Made by a program: the position numbers and the translations under genes. This document shows positions 24,601 to 32,458 of a DNA stretch of 64,000 nt, piece after piece. The stretch is taken from positions 209,610-273,609 of the forward strand of contig NZ_JRJE01000005.1 of the NCBI RefSeq assembly GCF_000763295.1. The letters run 5' to 3'. This DNA comes from Thalassospira australica. Its GTDB lineage: Bacteria; Pseudomonadota; Alphaproteobacteria; Rhodospirillales; Thalassospiraceae. The notes beneath the pieces were generated by a model. The model had not been told where the DNA came from. It did no database searches and worked only from the letters and a program-made list of their open reading frames with translations. Within the stretch, counting starts at the first letter, position 1. The number at the start of each line of letters is the position of its first letter.

Positions 24601-26242
24601 AATCGATCGGCGGGTTGGTCACCTGCGAGAAGTTCTGACGGAAGAAGTGATGCAAACCACGATAACGATCAGACAAGATCGCAAGCGGGGTATCATCGCC
24701 CATCGAGCCAATGGCTTCCTTGCCGTCTTCGCCCATCGGATGAAGGATCAGTTCAAGGTCCTCATGGGTCAGGCCCATCGATTTCTGCAACCGCAGCAGA
24801 CGTTCTTTTTCGATGTGCGACGGTTCGGAATGTTCCGGTGAAATCAGGTCATCAAGCACCTTGGTGCGACCAACCCATTTCGACCAGTCACGACGGTTGG
24901 CAAGCTTGTCTTTCAGTTCCCCGTCATGGAACAGTTTGCCTTCGGCAAGGTTGACCGCAATCATCTGCCCCGGGCCGAGGCGGCCTTTTTCAACGCAGCG
25001 TTCCTCGTCGATATGAACCATGCCTGCTTCGGAACCGGCAATCAAAAGACCATTGCCGGTCACCGCATAGCGCAGCGGACGCAGACCGTTACGGTCCGTA
25101 CCGCCCATCAGCCACTCGCCGCCATAGGCCGCAAGGGCTGCCGGGCCATCCCACGGTTCCATCACCGCATTGCAATAGGCATAAAGGTTTTTATAGCTGT
25201 CTGGCGTGGATGCCTTTTTCGACCAGGCTTCGGGCACCATCATGGTTTTCACCATCGGCAGGTCACGACCGGCACGCACCATCAATTCGAATACAGCATC
25301 CAAAGCCGCCGAGTCAGACGATCCCGGCTGAATGACCGGCTTAAGATCATCAATGCTGTCAGCATAGGCGTCGTGCGCCATGCGCGCTTCGTGGCTTTTC
25401 ATCCAGTTGACGTTACCGCGCAGCGTGTTGATCTCGCCGTTGTGGGCCAGAACACGGAACGGCTGTGCCAACGGCCAGCTTGGGAAGGTGTTGGTCGAAT
25501 AACGCTGATGATAGACGCAGAAGTTCGAAATGAACCGTTCGTCGCGCAAATCCGGATAGAAGGTATCGACATCTTCGGCAAGGAACATGCCCTTGTAGAT
25601 TACCGAACGGCACGACATCGAACAGATGTAGAAATCCTTGATCGCTTCGGCCAGAACCGCTTTTTCGATGCGACGGCGAATGGCGTAAAGATCGACTTCG
25701 AACTTTTCCTCGTTCACGTCATCGCGCACACCAATCAGGACCTGTTCGATTTCCGGGCGGGTCTGGTTTGCTTTTTCACCAATGACGGACACATCAACCG
25801 GCACCTGACGCCAGCCGAGAATACCATAACCCTGTTTAAGGATTTCGGTTTCGACAATCGCACGGCAACGTTCCTGTGCGGCCATATCGATACGCGGCAG
25901 GAAGACCTGGCCGACAGCGATCAGGCTATCGGGGGCTTCCTGATTGATGACCTTAAGGTAGGCCTTAAAGAAGTCCTGCGGGATCTGCAGGTGGATACCT
26001 GCGCCATCGCCGGTTTTGCCATCAGCATCCACAGCACCACGGTGCCAGATGGCCTTAAGGGCCTCGATACCGGCTTCGACCACTTCGCGACGCGGCTTGC
26101 CATCAATGGCACCGACCAAACCCACACCGCAGTTGGCGTGTTCTTCTGCCGGATCATACATTCCGCTGGCTTCAAGATGAGCCGCGTTCTTTTCAAAACG
26201 GGCGATATCCATAGCGCCCTTGCTGTGAACGATCTTGTTCAT
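21692..26242 (-). CDS. gltB: Glutamate synthase (NADPH) large subunit
   Basis: GOGAT alpha chain of 1,516 residues. It converts glutamine and 2-oxoglutarate to two glutamates. An N-terminal propeptide of 37 residues precedes nucleophile Cys38 (HANCGVGLVG) of the class II amidotransferase domain. A central domain, the FMN-binding synthase domain (GYDGGTGASP; RVDGGFKTGRD) and the 3Fe-4S motif (CHSNTCPVGVC) follow. The C-terminal GXGXG beta-helix has GGTIVLRP and GERFCVRNSGA. ATG 26242 is chosen because AGGAGAGAG lies just upstream. It is 28 nt downstream of gltD, so the order is gltD-gltB, and it is followed by a clear terminator. Confidence 0.97.
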   Translation of the reverse strand: MNKIVHSKGAMDIARFEKNAAHLEASGMYDPAEEHANCGVGLVGAIDGKPRREVVEAGIEALKAIWHRGAVDADGKTGDGAGIHLQIPQDFFKAYLKVINQEAPDSLIAVGQVFLPRIDMAAQERCRAIVETEILKQGYGILGWRQVPVDVSVIGEKANQTRPEIEQVLIGVRDDVNEEKFEVDLYAIRRRIEKAVLAEAIKDFYICSMSCRSVIYKGMFLAEDVDTFYPDLRDERFISNFCVYHQRYSTNTFPSWPLAQPFRVLAHNGEINTLRGNVNWMKSHEARMAHDAYADSIDDLKPVIQPGSSDSAALDAVFELMVRAGRDLPMVKTMMVPEAWSKKASTPDSYKNLYAYCNAVMEPWDGPAALAAYGGEWLMGGTDRNGLRPLRYAVTGNGLLIAGSEAGMVHIDEERCVEKGRLGPGQMIAVNLAEGKLFHDGELKDKLANRRDWSKWVGRTKVLDDLISPEHSEPSHIEKERLLRLQKSMGLTHEDLELILHPMGEDGKEAIGSMGDDTPLAILSDRYRGLHHFFRQNFSQVTNPPIDSLREARVMSLKTRLGNLGNVLDEDESQCDLLQLESPVLTNAEYDAMRGYMGDSAVEIDTTFDINGGKLALREAISRIQREAEEAVRGGALHIILTDEAISEERAAIPMILATGGVHSHLVKTSLRTYISLNVRSAECMDVHYFAVLIGVGATTVNAYLAQEGLLDRYARGLFPNVSSTAEVMQRFKAAIDAGLLKIMSKMGISIISSYRGGYNFESIGLSRSLVAEFFPGMPSRISGIGLQGIQRRCIAQHKEAFNGNVVTLPVGGLYKYRRSGERHVWTGPLIHTLQSSVTTGSYNSFKKFSDGLRSREPLHLRDLLDFRSDRKGVRQDQVESITEIRKRFVTPGMSHGALSTEAHEALAIAMNRIGAKSNSGEGGESRERFRPRANGDNARSSIKQVASGRFGVTAEYLNNCEEIQIKVAQGAKPGEGGQLPGFKVTVEIAQLRHATPGVTLISPPPHHDIYSIEDLAQLIYDLKQINPRCRVCVKLVSRSGVGTIAAGVAKAKADVILISGYDGGTGASPQTSIKYAGVPWEMGLSEVNQVLTLNNLRDKVKLRVDGGFKTGRDIVMGAMLGAEEFGIGTASLIALGCIMVRQCHSNTCPVGVCTQDPALRAKFVGTADKLVNLFTFMAEEVKDVLAELGYTKLEEVIGRSDLLQQVHRGAKDLVDLDLNPLLAQADAGDHARFCTIEGRNEVPDTLDAQMIKDARPLLEDGEKMQLQYNIQNTQRAIGTRMSSLITQKYGMTGLKPGHLHVRLRGSAGQSLGAFAVQGLKLEVQGDANDYVGKGLSGGTIVLRPRPSSPLKTNENTIIGNTILYGATAGKLFAAGQAGERFCVRNSGATVVVEGCGSNGCEYMTGGTAVILGSVGENFGAGMTGGMAFIYDVNGTFENVVNDGSILYQRIETQHWDEHCRSLIEEHVAETESGFARTILDNWDRERGNFWQIVPKEIVDKLEHPIRSVSEDQATA

Positions 26243-26270
26243 AACTCTCTCTCCTAATGCGGCAGCGGAC

Positions 26271-27701
26271 TTAAGCGGCAGCTTCTTTGCGCGCCAGCAA
26301 ATATTCATCAATCCGGTCAGCCGCATCACGGCCATCGCGAATTGCCCAGACCACAAGCGACGCACCACGGGCAATATCACCCGCAGCAAACACGCCATCC
26401 AGATTGGTCATCATGGTGCGGAAGTCGATTTTGACCGTGCCCCAACGCGACACGCCCAGTTCCGGTGCATCAAACAGGGTCGGCAGGTCTTCGGGTTCAA
26501 AACCAAGCGCCAGAATGACCATGTCGGCATCCATGGTGTAGCTTGACCCTTCGATGATTTCCGGGCTCTGACGGCCACCGGCATCCGGGGCGCCAAGGCG
26601 CATCTTGACCGCACGTACACCGGTTACCTTGTCATCACCCACGAATGCTTCGGGGTTGGTCAGCCAGACGAATTCAACGCCTTCTTCCTCGGCATTGGCC
26701 ACTTCACGCTGGGAACCCGGCATGTTGGCACGGTCACGACGATAAAGACATTTGACCGATTTCGCACCCTGACGGATCGCGGTACGGACACAGTCCATGG
26801 CGGTATCACCACCGCCAATAACCACGACATTCTTGTCCTTGGCATTGAGCGTTCCGTCTTCATAAGCCGGAACAGTGTCGCCAAGACCATGACGGTTGGA
26901 CGTGGTCAGATATTCAAGCGCCGGATAGACATTTTCCAGGCCCGCACCAGGCAGTTTCAGATCGCGGGCCTTGTAAACGCCGGTCGCGATCAGAACGCTG
27001 TCATGTTTTTTACGGAGTTCTTCAAGGGTGGCATCGCGGCCAACTTCAAATTCGGTGTGCATAATAACACCACCGTCTTCGAGAAGCTTCACGCGGCGTT
27101 CAACCACATCTTTTTCAAGCTTGAAGCCCGGAATACCATAAACCAGAAGCCCGCCGATGCGGTCATAACGGTCATAGATATGAACTTCATATCCCTTAAG
27201 GCGCAGTTGCTCTGCTGCGGCCATGCCACCGGGACCACCGCCGATGATGCCAACCGACATGCCGTTTTCCTTGGTCGGCTTTGGCGGCTTTACCCAGCCT
27301 TTTTCAAAAGCGGTATCGGTGATGTATTTTTCGACAGAGCCGATGGTAACAGCGCCATGGGTCGACTGCTCGATCACGCAGTTGCCTTCACAGAGACGAT
27401 CCTGCGGGCAAATACGACCCGTGACTTCAGGCATGTTATTCGTCGCCGCCGAAATGGCATACGCTTCTTCCATACGACCCTGGGTCGTCAAGCTGAGCCA
27501 ATCGGGGATGTTATTATAAAGCGGGCAATGTGCCTGGCAGAATGGCACACCACACTGAGAGCAGCGCGACGCCTGGTCAGCGGCCTTGTCGTCCTCGAAC
27601 GGCTCGTAAATTTCATCAAAATCGGTACGGCGTTCGGAAGCTTCTCTTTTGTGCGGATATTTTTGTTCGAGATGAACAAACTTCAGCATCTTTTCTGTCA
27701 T
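26271..27701 (-). CDS. gltD: Glutamate synthase (NADPH) small subunit
   Basis: GOGAT beta chain of 476 residues that takes electrons from NADPH and passes them to GltB. The N-terminal domain has low-potential 4Fe-4S cysteines (CSQCGVPFCQAHCP and CPQDRLCEGNC). An FAD-binding GxGxxG (GIIGGGPGGMAAAEQL) and an NADPH-binding motif (VVIGGGDTAMDCVR) follow. The C-terminus holds GVFAAGDIARGAS. Length is standard. First gene of the gltD-gltB pair; a perfect inverted repeat lies 85 nt upstream of its start. Confidence 0.97.
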   Translation of the reverse strand: MTEKMLKFVHLEQKYPHKREASERRTDFDEIYEPFEDDKAADQASRCSQCGVPFCQAHCPLYNNIPDWLSLTTQGRMEEAYAISAATNNMPEVTGRICPQDRLCEGNCVIEQSTHGAVTIGSVEKYITDTAFEKGWVKPPKPTKENGMSVGIIGGGPGGMAAAEQLRLKGYEVHIYDRYDRIGGLLVYGIPGFKLEKDVVERRVKLLEDGGVIMHTEFEVGRDATLEELRKKHDSVLIATGVYKARDLKLPGAGLENVYPALEYLTTSNRHGLGDTVPAYEDGTLNAKDKNVVVIGGGDTAMDCVRTAIRQGAKSVKCLYRRDRANMPGSQREVANAEEEGVEFVWLTNPEAFVGDDKVTGVRAVKMRLGAPDAGGRQSPEIIEGSSYTMDADMVILALGFEPEDLPTLFDAPELGVSRWGTVKIDFRTMMTNLDGVFAAGDIARGASLVVWAIRDGRDAADRIDEYLLARKEAAA

Positions 27702-27785
27702 GACGGCCCTCTGGAAGGGTTTTATGTTGCGGGTTTCGCTTTATATACGTGGCACATACGCAAGAATCCAGCAGAAAATGCAAGC

Positions 27786-27806
27786 TAGGTCAATATTACT
27801 GACCTA
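27786..27806. promoter_or_regulatory. Inverted repeat upstream of gltD
   Basis: TAGGTCA (27786-27792), 7-nt spacer, TGACCTA (27800-27806). It lies 85 nt before the gltD start. The spacing suits a dimeric regulator; none can be named. Confidence 0.5.
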
Positions 27807-27872
27807 AATACCCTGACAAATTTTCCGGTCTTTCCCGGGTTCGGGTTGCACCCCTCTGTAATATTGTTTCAT

Positions 27873-27891
27873 TAGTACCATAATGGTACTA
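27873..27891. promoter_or_regulatory. 19-bp palindromic operator-like site upstream of uppP
   Basis: TAGTACCAT, central A, ATGGTACTA. The palindrome is perfect apart from the central base. It lies 76 nt before the uppP start. It looks like a binding site for a small dimeric repressor; the factor is unknown. Confidence 0.55.
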
Positions 27892-27966
27892 TTAATGCGT
27901 TTCGTCAAAATGGGCTAAACTGCTATAAGCGATGAGTTTTTGCAGCGAACAGGCACAGAGGCTGGC

Positions 27967-28797
27967 GTGACTCTACAGCACATAATTCTTCTGGCGATCG
28001 TTCAGGGGATCACAGAATTTCTTCCGATCAGCTCATCTGGCCATCTGGTCCTGGCCCCCGCCATCACCGGCAGCCCCGATCAGGGTTTGTTGGTAGATGT
28101 CGCAGTGCATGTTGGCACGCTGGCTGCTGTTTTGATCTATTTCTGGCGTGATGTTTTCGCCATGCTTGGTGGATTCGTTCGGCTGTTAACCGGGCGAATC
28201 AACGCGGGTGCCCGACTGGCAATCCATATTGTTCTGGCAACAATTCCGGTTATTGCGGTTGGATTCTACCTGAAGGTATCGGGAATCGAGGAACAGCTGC
28301 GCTCAATCGAGATCATCGCATGGGCCACCCTTGGCTTTGGCATCCTGCTTTGGATTGCTGACAAGGTCGGCATGACGATCAACCGCCTTGAACATATGCG
28401 CTGGGGCGGCGCGCTGTTTATCGGTCTGGCACAGGTCCTTGCCCTTATTCCGGGAACCAGCCGGTCAGGCATTACCATGACCGCCGCCCGATTCATGGGA
28501 TATGAGCGCTCAGACGCAGCACAGTTTTCCATGCTGATGTCTATCCCGGTTATTCTTGGGGCTGGCCTGTTGGCAGGTATCGACTTGCATCAGGCAGGTA
28601 ATATTCAGCTTAATCAGGAGATTCTTCTGGCGGCGGGCCTTTCCTTTGTAACCGCCCTGATTGCCATCGCGGTTCTGATGAGTTGGCTGAAACGATCCAG
28701 CTTCACCCCATTTGCCATTTATCGCATTCTTTTGGGGGGCGCGCTGCTTGTCTGGATCTATGTCTATGATACTGCGGCCCTGCCCTTCTTCAATTAA
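27967..28797 (+). CDS. uppP: Undecaprenyl-diphosphatase UppP/BacA
   Basis: Integral membrane phosphatase that recycles undecaprenyl diphosphate for peptidoglycan synthesis and confers bacitracin tolerance; 276 residues. Family motifs are clear: GITEFLPISSSGHL near the N-terminus and IPGTSRSGITMTAARFMG in the second half. Seven or eight hydrophobic segments are visible. The start is GTG 27967 (GAGG 5 nt upstream). The first residues TLQHIILLAIVQG match the family. A GNAT acetyltransferase gene follows after 28 nt. Confidence 0.96.
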   Translation: MTLQHIILLAIVQGITEFLPISSSGHLVLAPAITGSPDQGLLVDVAVHVGTLAAVLIYFWRDVFAMLGGFVRLLTGRINAGARLAIHIVLATIPVIAVGFYLKVSGIEEQLRSIEIIAWATLGFGILLWIADKVGMTINRLEHMRWGGALFIGLAQVLALIPGTSRSGITMTAARFMGYERSDAAQFSMLMSIPVILGAGLLAGIDLHQAGNIQLNQEILLAAGLSFVTALIAIAVLMSWLKRSSFTPFAIYRILLGGALLVWIYVYDTAALPFFN

Positions 28798-28825
28798 CGC
28801 TGACGAAAACAAAGAACCTGCTGCC

Positions 28826-29368
28826 ATGTTTCTGCGCCCTCTTGATCCGGTGGCTGATGGCCCGGACCTGCACGTGATTTTTGGCGATCCGACCTGCTGC
28901 CTGTGGCTTCCCGATCCGGCTTTCCCCGACATCGAAACCACCACGGCCATATTGAAATCATGGACAAAGGGGCTTGAAAACACGTCCTGGGTGGTTTGTG
29001 AACAGCCCAAGGGCCCGGCGATTGGACGCATTGCGCTTTATAACACCGGACGCGACAAGGATATCTGGGAAGCCGCCTGCATGATCAGCCCCAAGGCACG
29101 GGGCCAGAATTATGCCGCGCGCGGACTTTCCGCCGCCATAGATGACCTGTTTGCCACCACAAAAGCACGCCGGGTCTTTGCCGATGTTGATCCGGACAAT
29201 CATGCGTCGCTCAGGACATTTGAAAAACTGGGGTTCACACGCGAAGGGGTTTTGCGCGGCGAATGGGAAACCCATATCGGCATCCGCGACTCTGTGGTTT
29301 ACGGATTGCTGCGCACAGACCCACGCCCAGAGATTGCGGGCAAACCACCCTTACTGCGCCCAGCCTAG
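28826..29368 (+). CDS. GNAT-family N-acetyltransferase (RimJ/RimL-like)
   Basis: Acetyl-CoA-dependent acetyltransferase of 180 residues. The acceptor is unknown; RimJ/RimL relatives modify protein N-termini. The pattern is Acetyltransf_3-like: MISPKARGQNYAARGLSAAID (split as MISPKARGQNYAARG) is the CoA-binding loop, and DVDPDNHASLRTFEKLGF is the classic N/S-LRTFEKLGF motif near residues 120-135. It ends with RDSVVYGLL. It lies 28 nt after uppP on the same strand, so they may be co-transcribed. The ribosome binding site is weak. Confidence 0.88.
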   Translation: MFLRPLDPVADGPDLHVIFGDPTCCLWLPDPAFPDIETTTAILKSWTKGLENTSWVVCEQPKGPAIGRIALYNTGRDKDIWEAACMISPKARGQNYAARGLSAAIDDLFATTKARRVFADVDPDNHASLRTFEKLGFTREGVLRGEWETHIGIRDSVVYGLLRTDPRPEIAGKPPLLRPA

Positions 29369-29382
29369 GCTCAGATCGCTGT

Positions 29383-29658
29383 TTAGTCCTGCCAGACAGG
29401 ACCGCCGGATAAAACAATTTGCGCGCGCGCCGGGTCTTCGGGGCTGTAATCGGAATCTTCGACAAACCGCATCAGGAACGGCTCATGCGAGAGCAGGAAT
29501 TCAAGGGCACCAAGCTGCACTTCGTTTGATCCGATCCCGGCCTTGAGATCATCAAGCCCCATGCCGGTTTGTGCGACCAATCCTTGCAACAACTCATCAT
29601 CACCAGCGATATGGGCAATCGCACGAATGGCCAGTGTTTCTGCTGCGTCCTTGTTCAT
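29383..29658 (-). CDS. DUF3572 family protein
   Basis: A 91-residue alphaproteobacterial protein. The family pattern is visible: AAETLAIRAIAHIAGDDELL, then GLDDLKAGI and ALEFLLSHEPFLMRFVED. It is predicted all-helical and cytosolic. Function is unknown. It is 21 nt downstream of a small membrane protein gene, on the same strand, and converges with the acetyltransferase gene. Confidence 0.85.
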   Translation of the reverse strand: MNKDAAETLAIRAIAHIAGDDELLQGLVAQTGMGLDDLKAGIGSNEVQLGALEFLLSHEPFLMRFVEDSDYSPEDPARAQIVLSGGPVWQD

Positions 29659-29679
29659 TTCGCTCTTTGCCCGACAGAC

Positions 29680-30075
29680 TTATTTAAACCACTTGGCTTT
29701 GGCCATCGCCCGCCAGATCACCAGACCGGCGACAACGATCACCCCGGCAGCGATCCCGCCAAGGCCATTTCCCGCCATCAAAACCAACCCCCAGAAGCCA
29801 ACAGTACCAAACCCGATGGCAAGGCTCAGGAAGGCTGATTTGGTCAGGGTATCCTGATTTTTCTGGGCGGTTTCGGCACGTTTGATCTCGTCAACGATTT
29901 CATACCATGCCAATTGCTGCCAACGGGAATATTTCAACCCTTTGCGTGGACCTTTACGCAGAAAATCATCGAGTTGTTTGACGATATTGGCGGCACGCTC
30001 TTCGGGGGCGACGTATTTGCCGATCCGTTCTTTCTTGCGTGGACCTTCGTCCTGTTCATTCTCGATCATATTCAC
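29680..30075 (-). CDS. Small membrane protein, unknown function
   Basis: A 131-residue protein. The first 80 residues are charged and probably cytosolic (basic Lys/Arg-rich segment ERIGKYVAPEERAANIV and a helical stretch WYEIVDEIKRAETAQ). Two membrane helices follow: AFLSLAIGFGTVGFWGLVLMA and GIAAGVIVVAGLVIWRAM. A double Met (residues 1 and 3) leaves the start ambiguous by 6 nt. It appears to form an operon with the DUF3572 gene. I do not recognise the family. Confidence 0.78.
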   Translation of the reverse strand: MNMIENEQDEGPRKKERIGKYVAPEERAANIVKQLDDFLRKGPRKGLKYSRWQQLAWYEIVDEIKRAETAQKNQDTLTKSAFLSLAIGFGTVGFWGLVLMAGNGLGGIAAGVIVVAGLVIWRAMAKAKWFK

Positions 30076-30388
30076 CGGATCTCTTTCATCATCGGACGCA
30101 AATAGCAGCGTATCTTGCTTCTAGTCGCAACCGATTTAAATCCGGTAAACCCAATCCCAATGTGCTTTTCATCACAGCGCAGGTAATTAACACGCACATA
30201 TTCAGATCAAGATGCGCATCTCATCATCAGGTTGGTGCGGATGCGGCCTTGATAATGGCAATGGCACCGTGTTTGGAAAATACCGGGATCGAACCAGACG
30301 CACCTTATCTGCATCACCAATTGATCGATGAAAACCCACCCCGATCATATGGCAAATCGTGCCTTCTACTGATTAAAACCGATAAAGC
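30076..30388. other. Intergenic region
   Basis: 313 nt with no supported gene. Frames here lack ribosome binding sites and family resemblance. Promoters for the minus-strand membrane protein gene are expected near 30080-30180. Confidence 0.35.
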
Positions 30389-30445
30389 TTAGCTCACGGC
30401 GAGTGCGGCAACCGCAATCACGCCAAAGGCGATCAAATGGATCAT
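30389..30445 (-). CDS. 18-residue hydrophobic microprotein
   Basis: A tiny open frame encodes MIHLIAFGVIAVAALAVS, one hydrophobic helix with no charged residue except a His near the start. The ribosome binding site is near perfect: AGGAG (minus strand, 30453-30457) lies 7 nt before the ATG. The stop is TAA. Such a strong translation signal before a single membrane segment is typical of regulatory or membrane-complex microproteins, or of toxin-like peptides. No antisense RNA or partner can be shown. It lies 168 nt downstream of tRNA-Leu on the same strand. No family is recognised. Confidence 0.55.
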   Translation of the reverse strand: MIHLIAFGVIAVAALAVS

Positions 30446-30613
30446 GCTCAGTCTCCTGATTTGGGTCGTTAACAACCATGCCCCATCTGTTCTGAACACA
30501 GAACAGGAGGACGATGCATGAAGTTTTAAAATGGGAAACGGGTAATTTAATGGCAGAATCAGGCCATTCCGTGCCGATCAACACCGACAAGGTTGCTGAT
30601 CGCAAAAGTGGAA

Positions 30614-30700
30614 TGGTGCGGGCGGCCGGACTTGAACCGGCAAAGCCTTAGGGCTGACGGATTTTAAGTCCGCTGCGTTTACCAATTTCGCCACGCCCGC
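30614..30700 (-). tRNA. tRNA-Leu (anticodon UAA)
   Basis: 87 nt including an encoded CCA. The acceptor stem GCGGGCG (5') pairs with CGCCCGC (3'), the discriminator is A, and CCA is at 30614-30616. The anticodon loop CTTAAAA gives UAA, which reads UUA. A long variable arm (GTCAGCCCTAAGGCT region) marks it as type II, as expected for leucine. The T loop GGTTCAAGTCC is standard. Confidence 0.97.
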
Positions 30701-30914
30701 AGATCGTGCCGTTACCGGTTTTGTACCGGTAAAAAAGGGTTCTAGCGTGGGTTTGTTTTCGACGCAACATTCTATTGTCGTTTTCCCCAATACCATCAGC
30801 TTGACTGGAAGTTTGCGCCGACATTGCGGCAGGATTGCCCGTGTTTCTCCACAATGCCTGCATGTTTTTGCGGCAACATGGCCGTCAATTCACAACCGAC
30901 ATGCGCGCAGTTTC

Positions 30915-32300
30915 ATGCACCGGCACTTGCAAACAGTCCTGATTGCCGCGACTTGTCTTGCGGCCACAGCCATTGCACATCGCCGCGAGATATATACGGC
31001 CATGGTGATCCCGCAGGCATTCGCCCGCGACCAACACGTACGTCCGGATGCACCCGTTTTGCGTAGCGAAACCATCAACCGTTCGGAAAACAGGCTTCGG
31101 CATATGAACCGCCTGTATAACAAAATGGATGATGATCTTTACGACACAAAAATCACGCCATTTTTCCTCAATACTGCACAGCTACCAAGTGCGCCGGATG
31201 GATTGCAGTTTGGCGGCGCCGCCGGAACATACAGCGGCCGCGAAGCGCTTAGCTCGCTAGCTGGTCAAATTGATTTTGATAGTGCGGCAGGAACCTTTCC
31301 TTTTCAGGCCCGCGGCCCAAACGCACCACTGAGCATCTGGGTTTCGGGCAATCAGACGTCGCTAAGCAATCATATCTCGGAGGGCGGATACGATCCGCAA
31401 CTTGGCGGTGACACGCTATCGATTGATAGCGGGGTCGACTATATGCTTGATGATGGTTTGGTTGTCGGCCTTGGCGTTGGCTGGGGCAATACAGAAGGCA
31501 CGATCGGCGCCCATCAGTTACGATTTCGCGAAACCAGCCTGTCTGTTACACCCTATTTGGTGGCGCGCATGACAGACTGGCTGAACCTGCGTGGCAGCCT
31601 AAGCTTCGGTCAAAGCGACATCCATCAATCCGCGACCGGCGAAGTCCCCGATAATCTGGCCTATGCCCGTACACGTGATAGCCACACTGTATCAAGCAGC
31701 ATCGGCTTTGGTTCACACTACGAACTGGGTTTCATTCCGCTATCGGTTTCGCTTGATGGGGATATGATTACGGCGCGGGAATATTTCGCCTCTGCCCGTG
31801 CGGTAAATGGCGATCGGATTGCCGACAGCATCGCCCATACACAAACCTTTGATGGCACGGCAGAAATGCGATTGCACTTGGGTAACCAAACCCATGCGTT
31901 CACACCTTTTTCCGGGCGCGATGAAACAATCGCGATGATGAACCAGAACTTCGGGCGCAGTGGGGTGTCGCGCTATTTTGTTGGCAGTGAATATGCCTAT
32001 ACCCCGCTTGGTTTCAACATCGAGATGCGTGGCTTTCGCGAAACGGCAACCGATACATCCATACTCGAAGGTGTGCGTTCGGAAATCAACGTAACGCGTG
32101 ATCTGCCCGGCAACTGGGGCACGGTCAATCCGCATGTCATGACCGAAAGCACCAACCAGTATCTGGAGCTTGGCGGTGGGCTCACCCACGATTGGGGACA
32201 AATCCCCGGACAACTAAGGTTGGAAATGCGCCGAACATTCAGCTACGAGGTCCAGCAAGGGGAATTCTCAAGCCTGGTGACCATCGATTTCCCGTTTTGA
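30915..32300 (+). CDS. Outer-membrane beta-barrel protein, autotransporter-domain type
   Basis: About 461 residues. After a signal-like N-terminus (LQTVLIAATCLAATAIA) and about 100 residues of linker, the last 300 residues show alternating hydrophobic/polar strands with many Gly and aromatic residues: DYMLDDGLVVGLGVGWGN, ETSLSVTPYLVARM, LNLRGSLSFGQSD, YELGFIPLSVSLDGD, and the final strand FSSLVTIDFPF ending in Phe. This is the profile of an autotransporter or similar barrel. The short passenger region suggests a barrel without a large exported domain. The start is uncertain; no clear ribosome binding site is seen at ATG 30915 and the frame is open to 30747. Confidence 0.75.
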   Translation: MHRHLQTVLIAATCLAATAIAHRREIYTAMVIPQAFARDQHVRPDAPVLRSETINRSENRLRHMNRLYNKMDDDLYDTKITPFFLNTAQLPSAPDGLQFGGAAGTYSGREALSSLAGQIDFDSAAGTFPFQARGPNAPLSIWVSGNQTSLSNHISEGGYDPQLGGDTLSIDSGVDYMLDDGLVVGLGVGWGNTEGTIGAHQLRFRETSLSVTPYLVARMTDWLNLRGSLSFGQSDIHQSATGEVPDNLAYARTRDSHTVSSSIGFGSHYELGFIPLSVSLDGDMITAREYFASARAVNGDRIADSIAHTQTFDGTAEMRLHLGNQTHAFTPFSGRDETIAMMNQNFGRSGVSRYFVGSEYAYTPLGFNIEMRGFRETATDTSILEGVRSEINVTRDLPGNWGTVNPHVMTESTNQYLELGGGLTHDWGQIPGQLRLEMRRTFSYEVQQGEFSSLVTIDFPF

Positions 32301-32458
32301 GGCACAGATCAAAAGCAACGCGGATTGAATGACACCAAGGAACCAAAGAAAATCCAGACCATCGCGTTAAAACGGGCGGCATTTACATCTTGCTATTGGC
32401 GCAGGAGTCTGTGACGAGTAGGCTTAAACCATAACGAAAATTCCAGCAGGTTTGCGCC

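Noticed and set aside
24926..26257. 443-codon plus-strand frame inside gltB
   Set aside because: Antisense shadow; long only because of codon bias in the real gene.
30712..30732. Inverted repeat TTACCGGT / ACCGGTAA beside tRNA-Leu
   Set aside because: It lies just 5' of the tRNA and lacks a T-tract in either direction, so it is neither a clear terminator nor a clear operator; not strong enough to call.
32301..32458. Possible cobalamin riboswitch before bluB
   Set aside because: None of the conserved core boxes seen at 52476-52587 occur in this gap.
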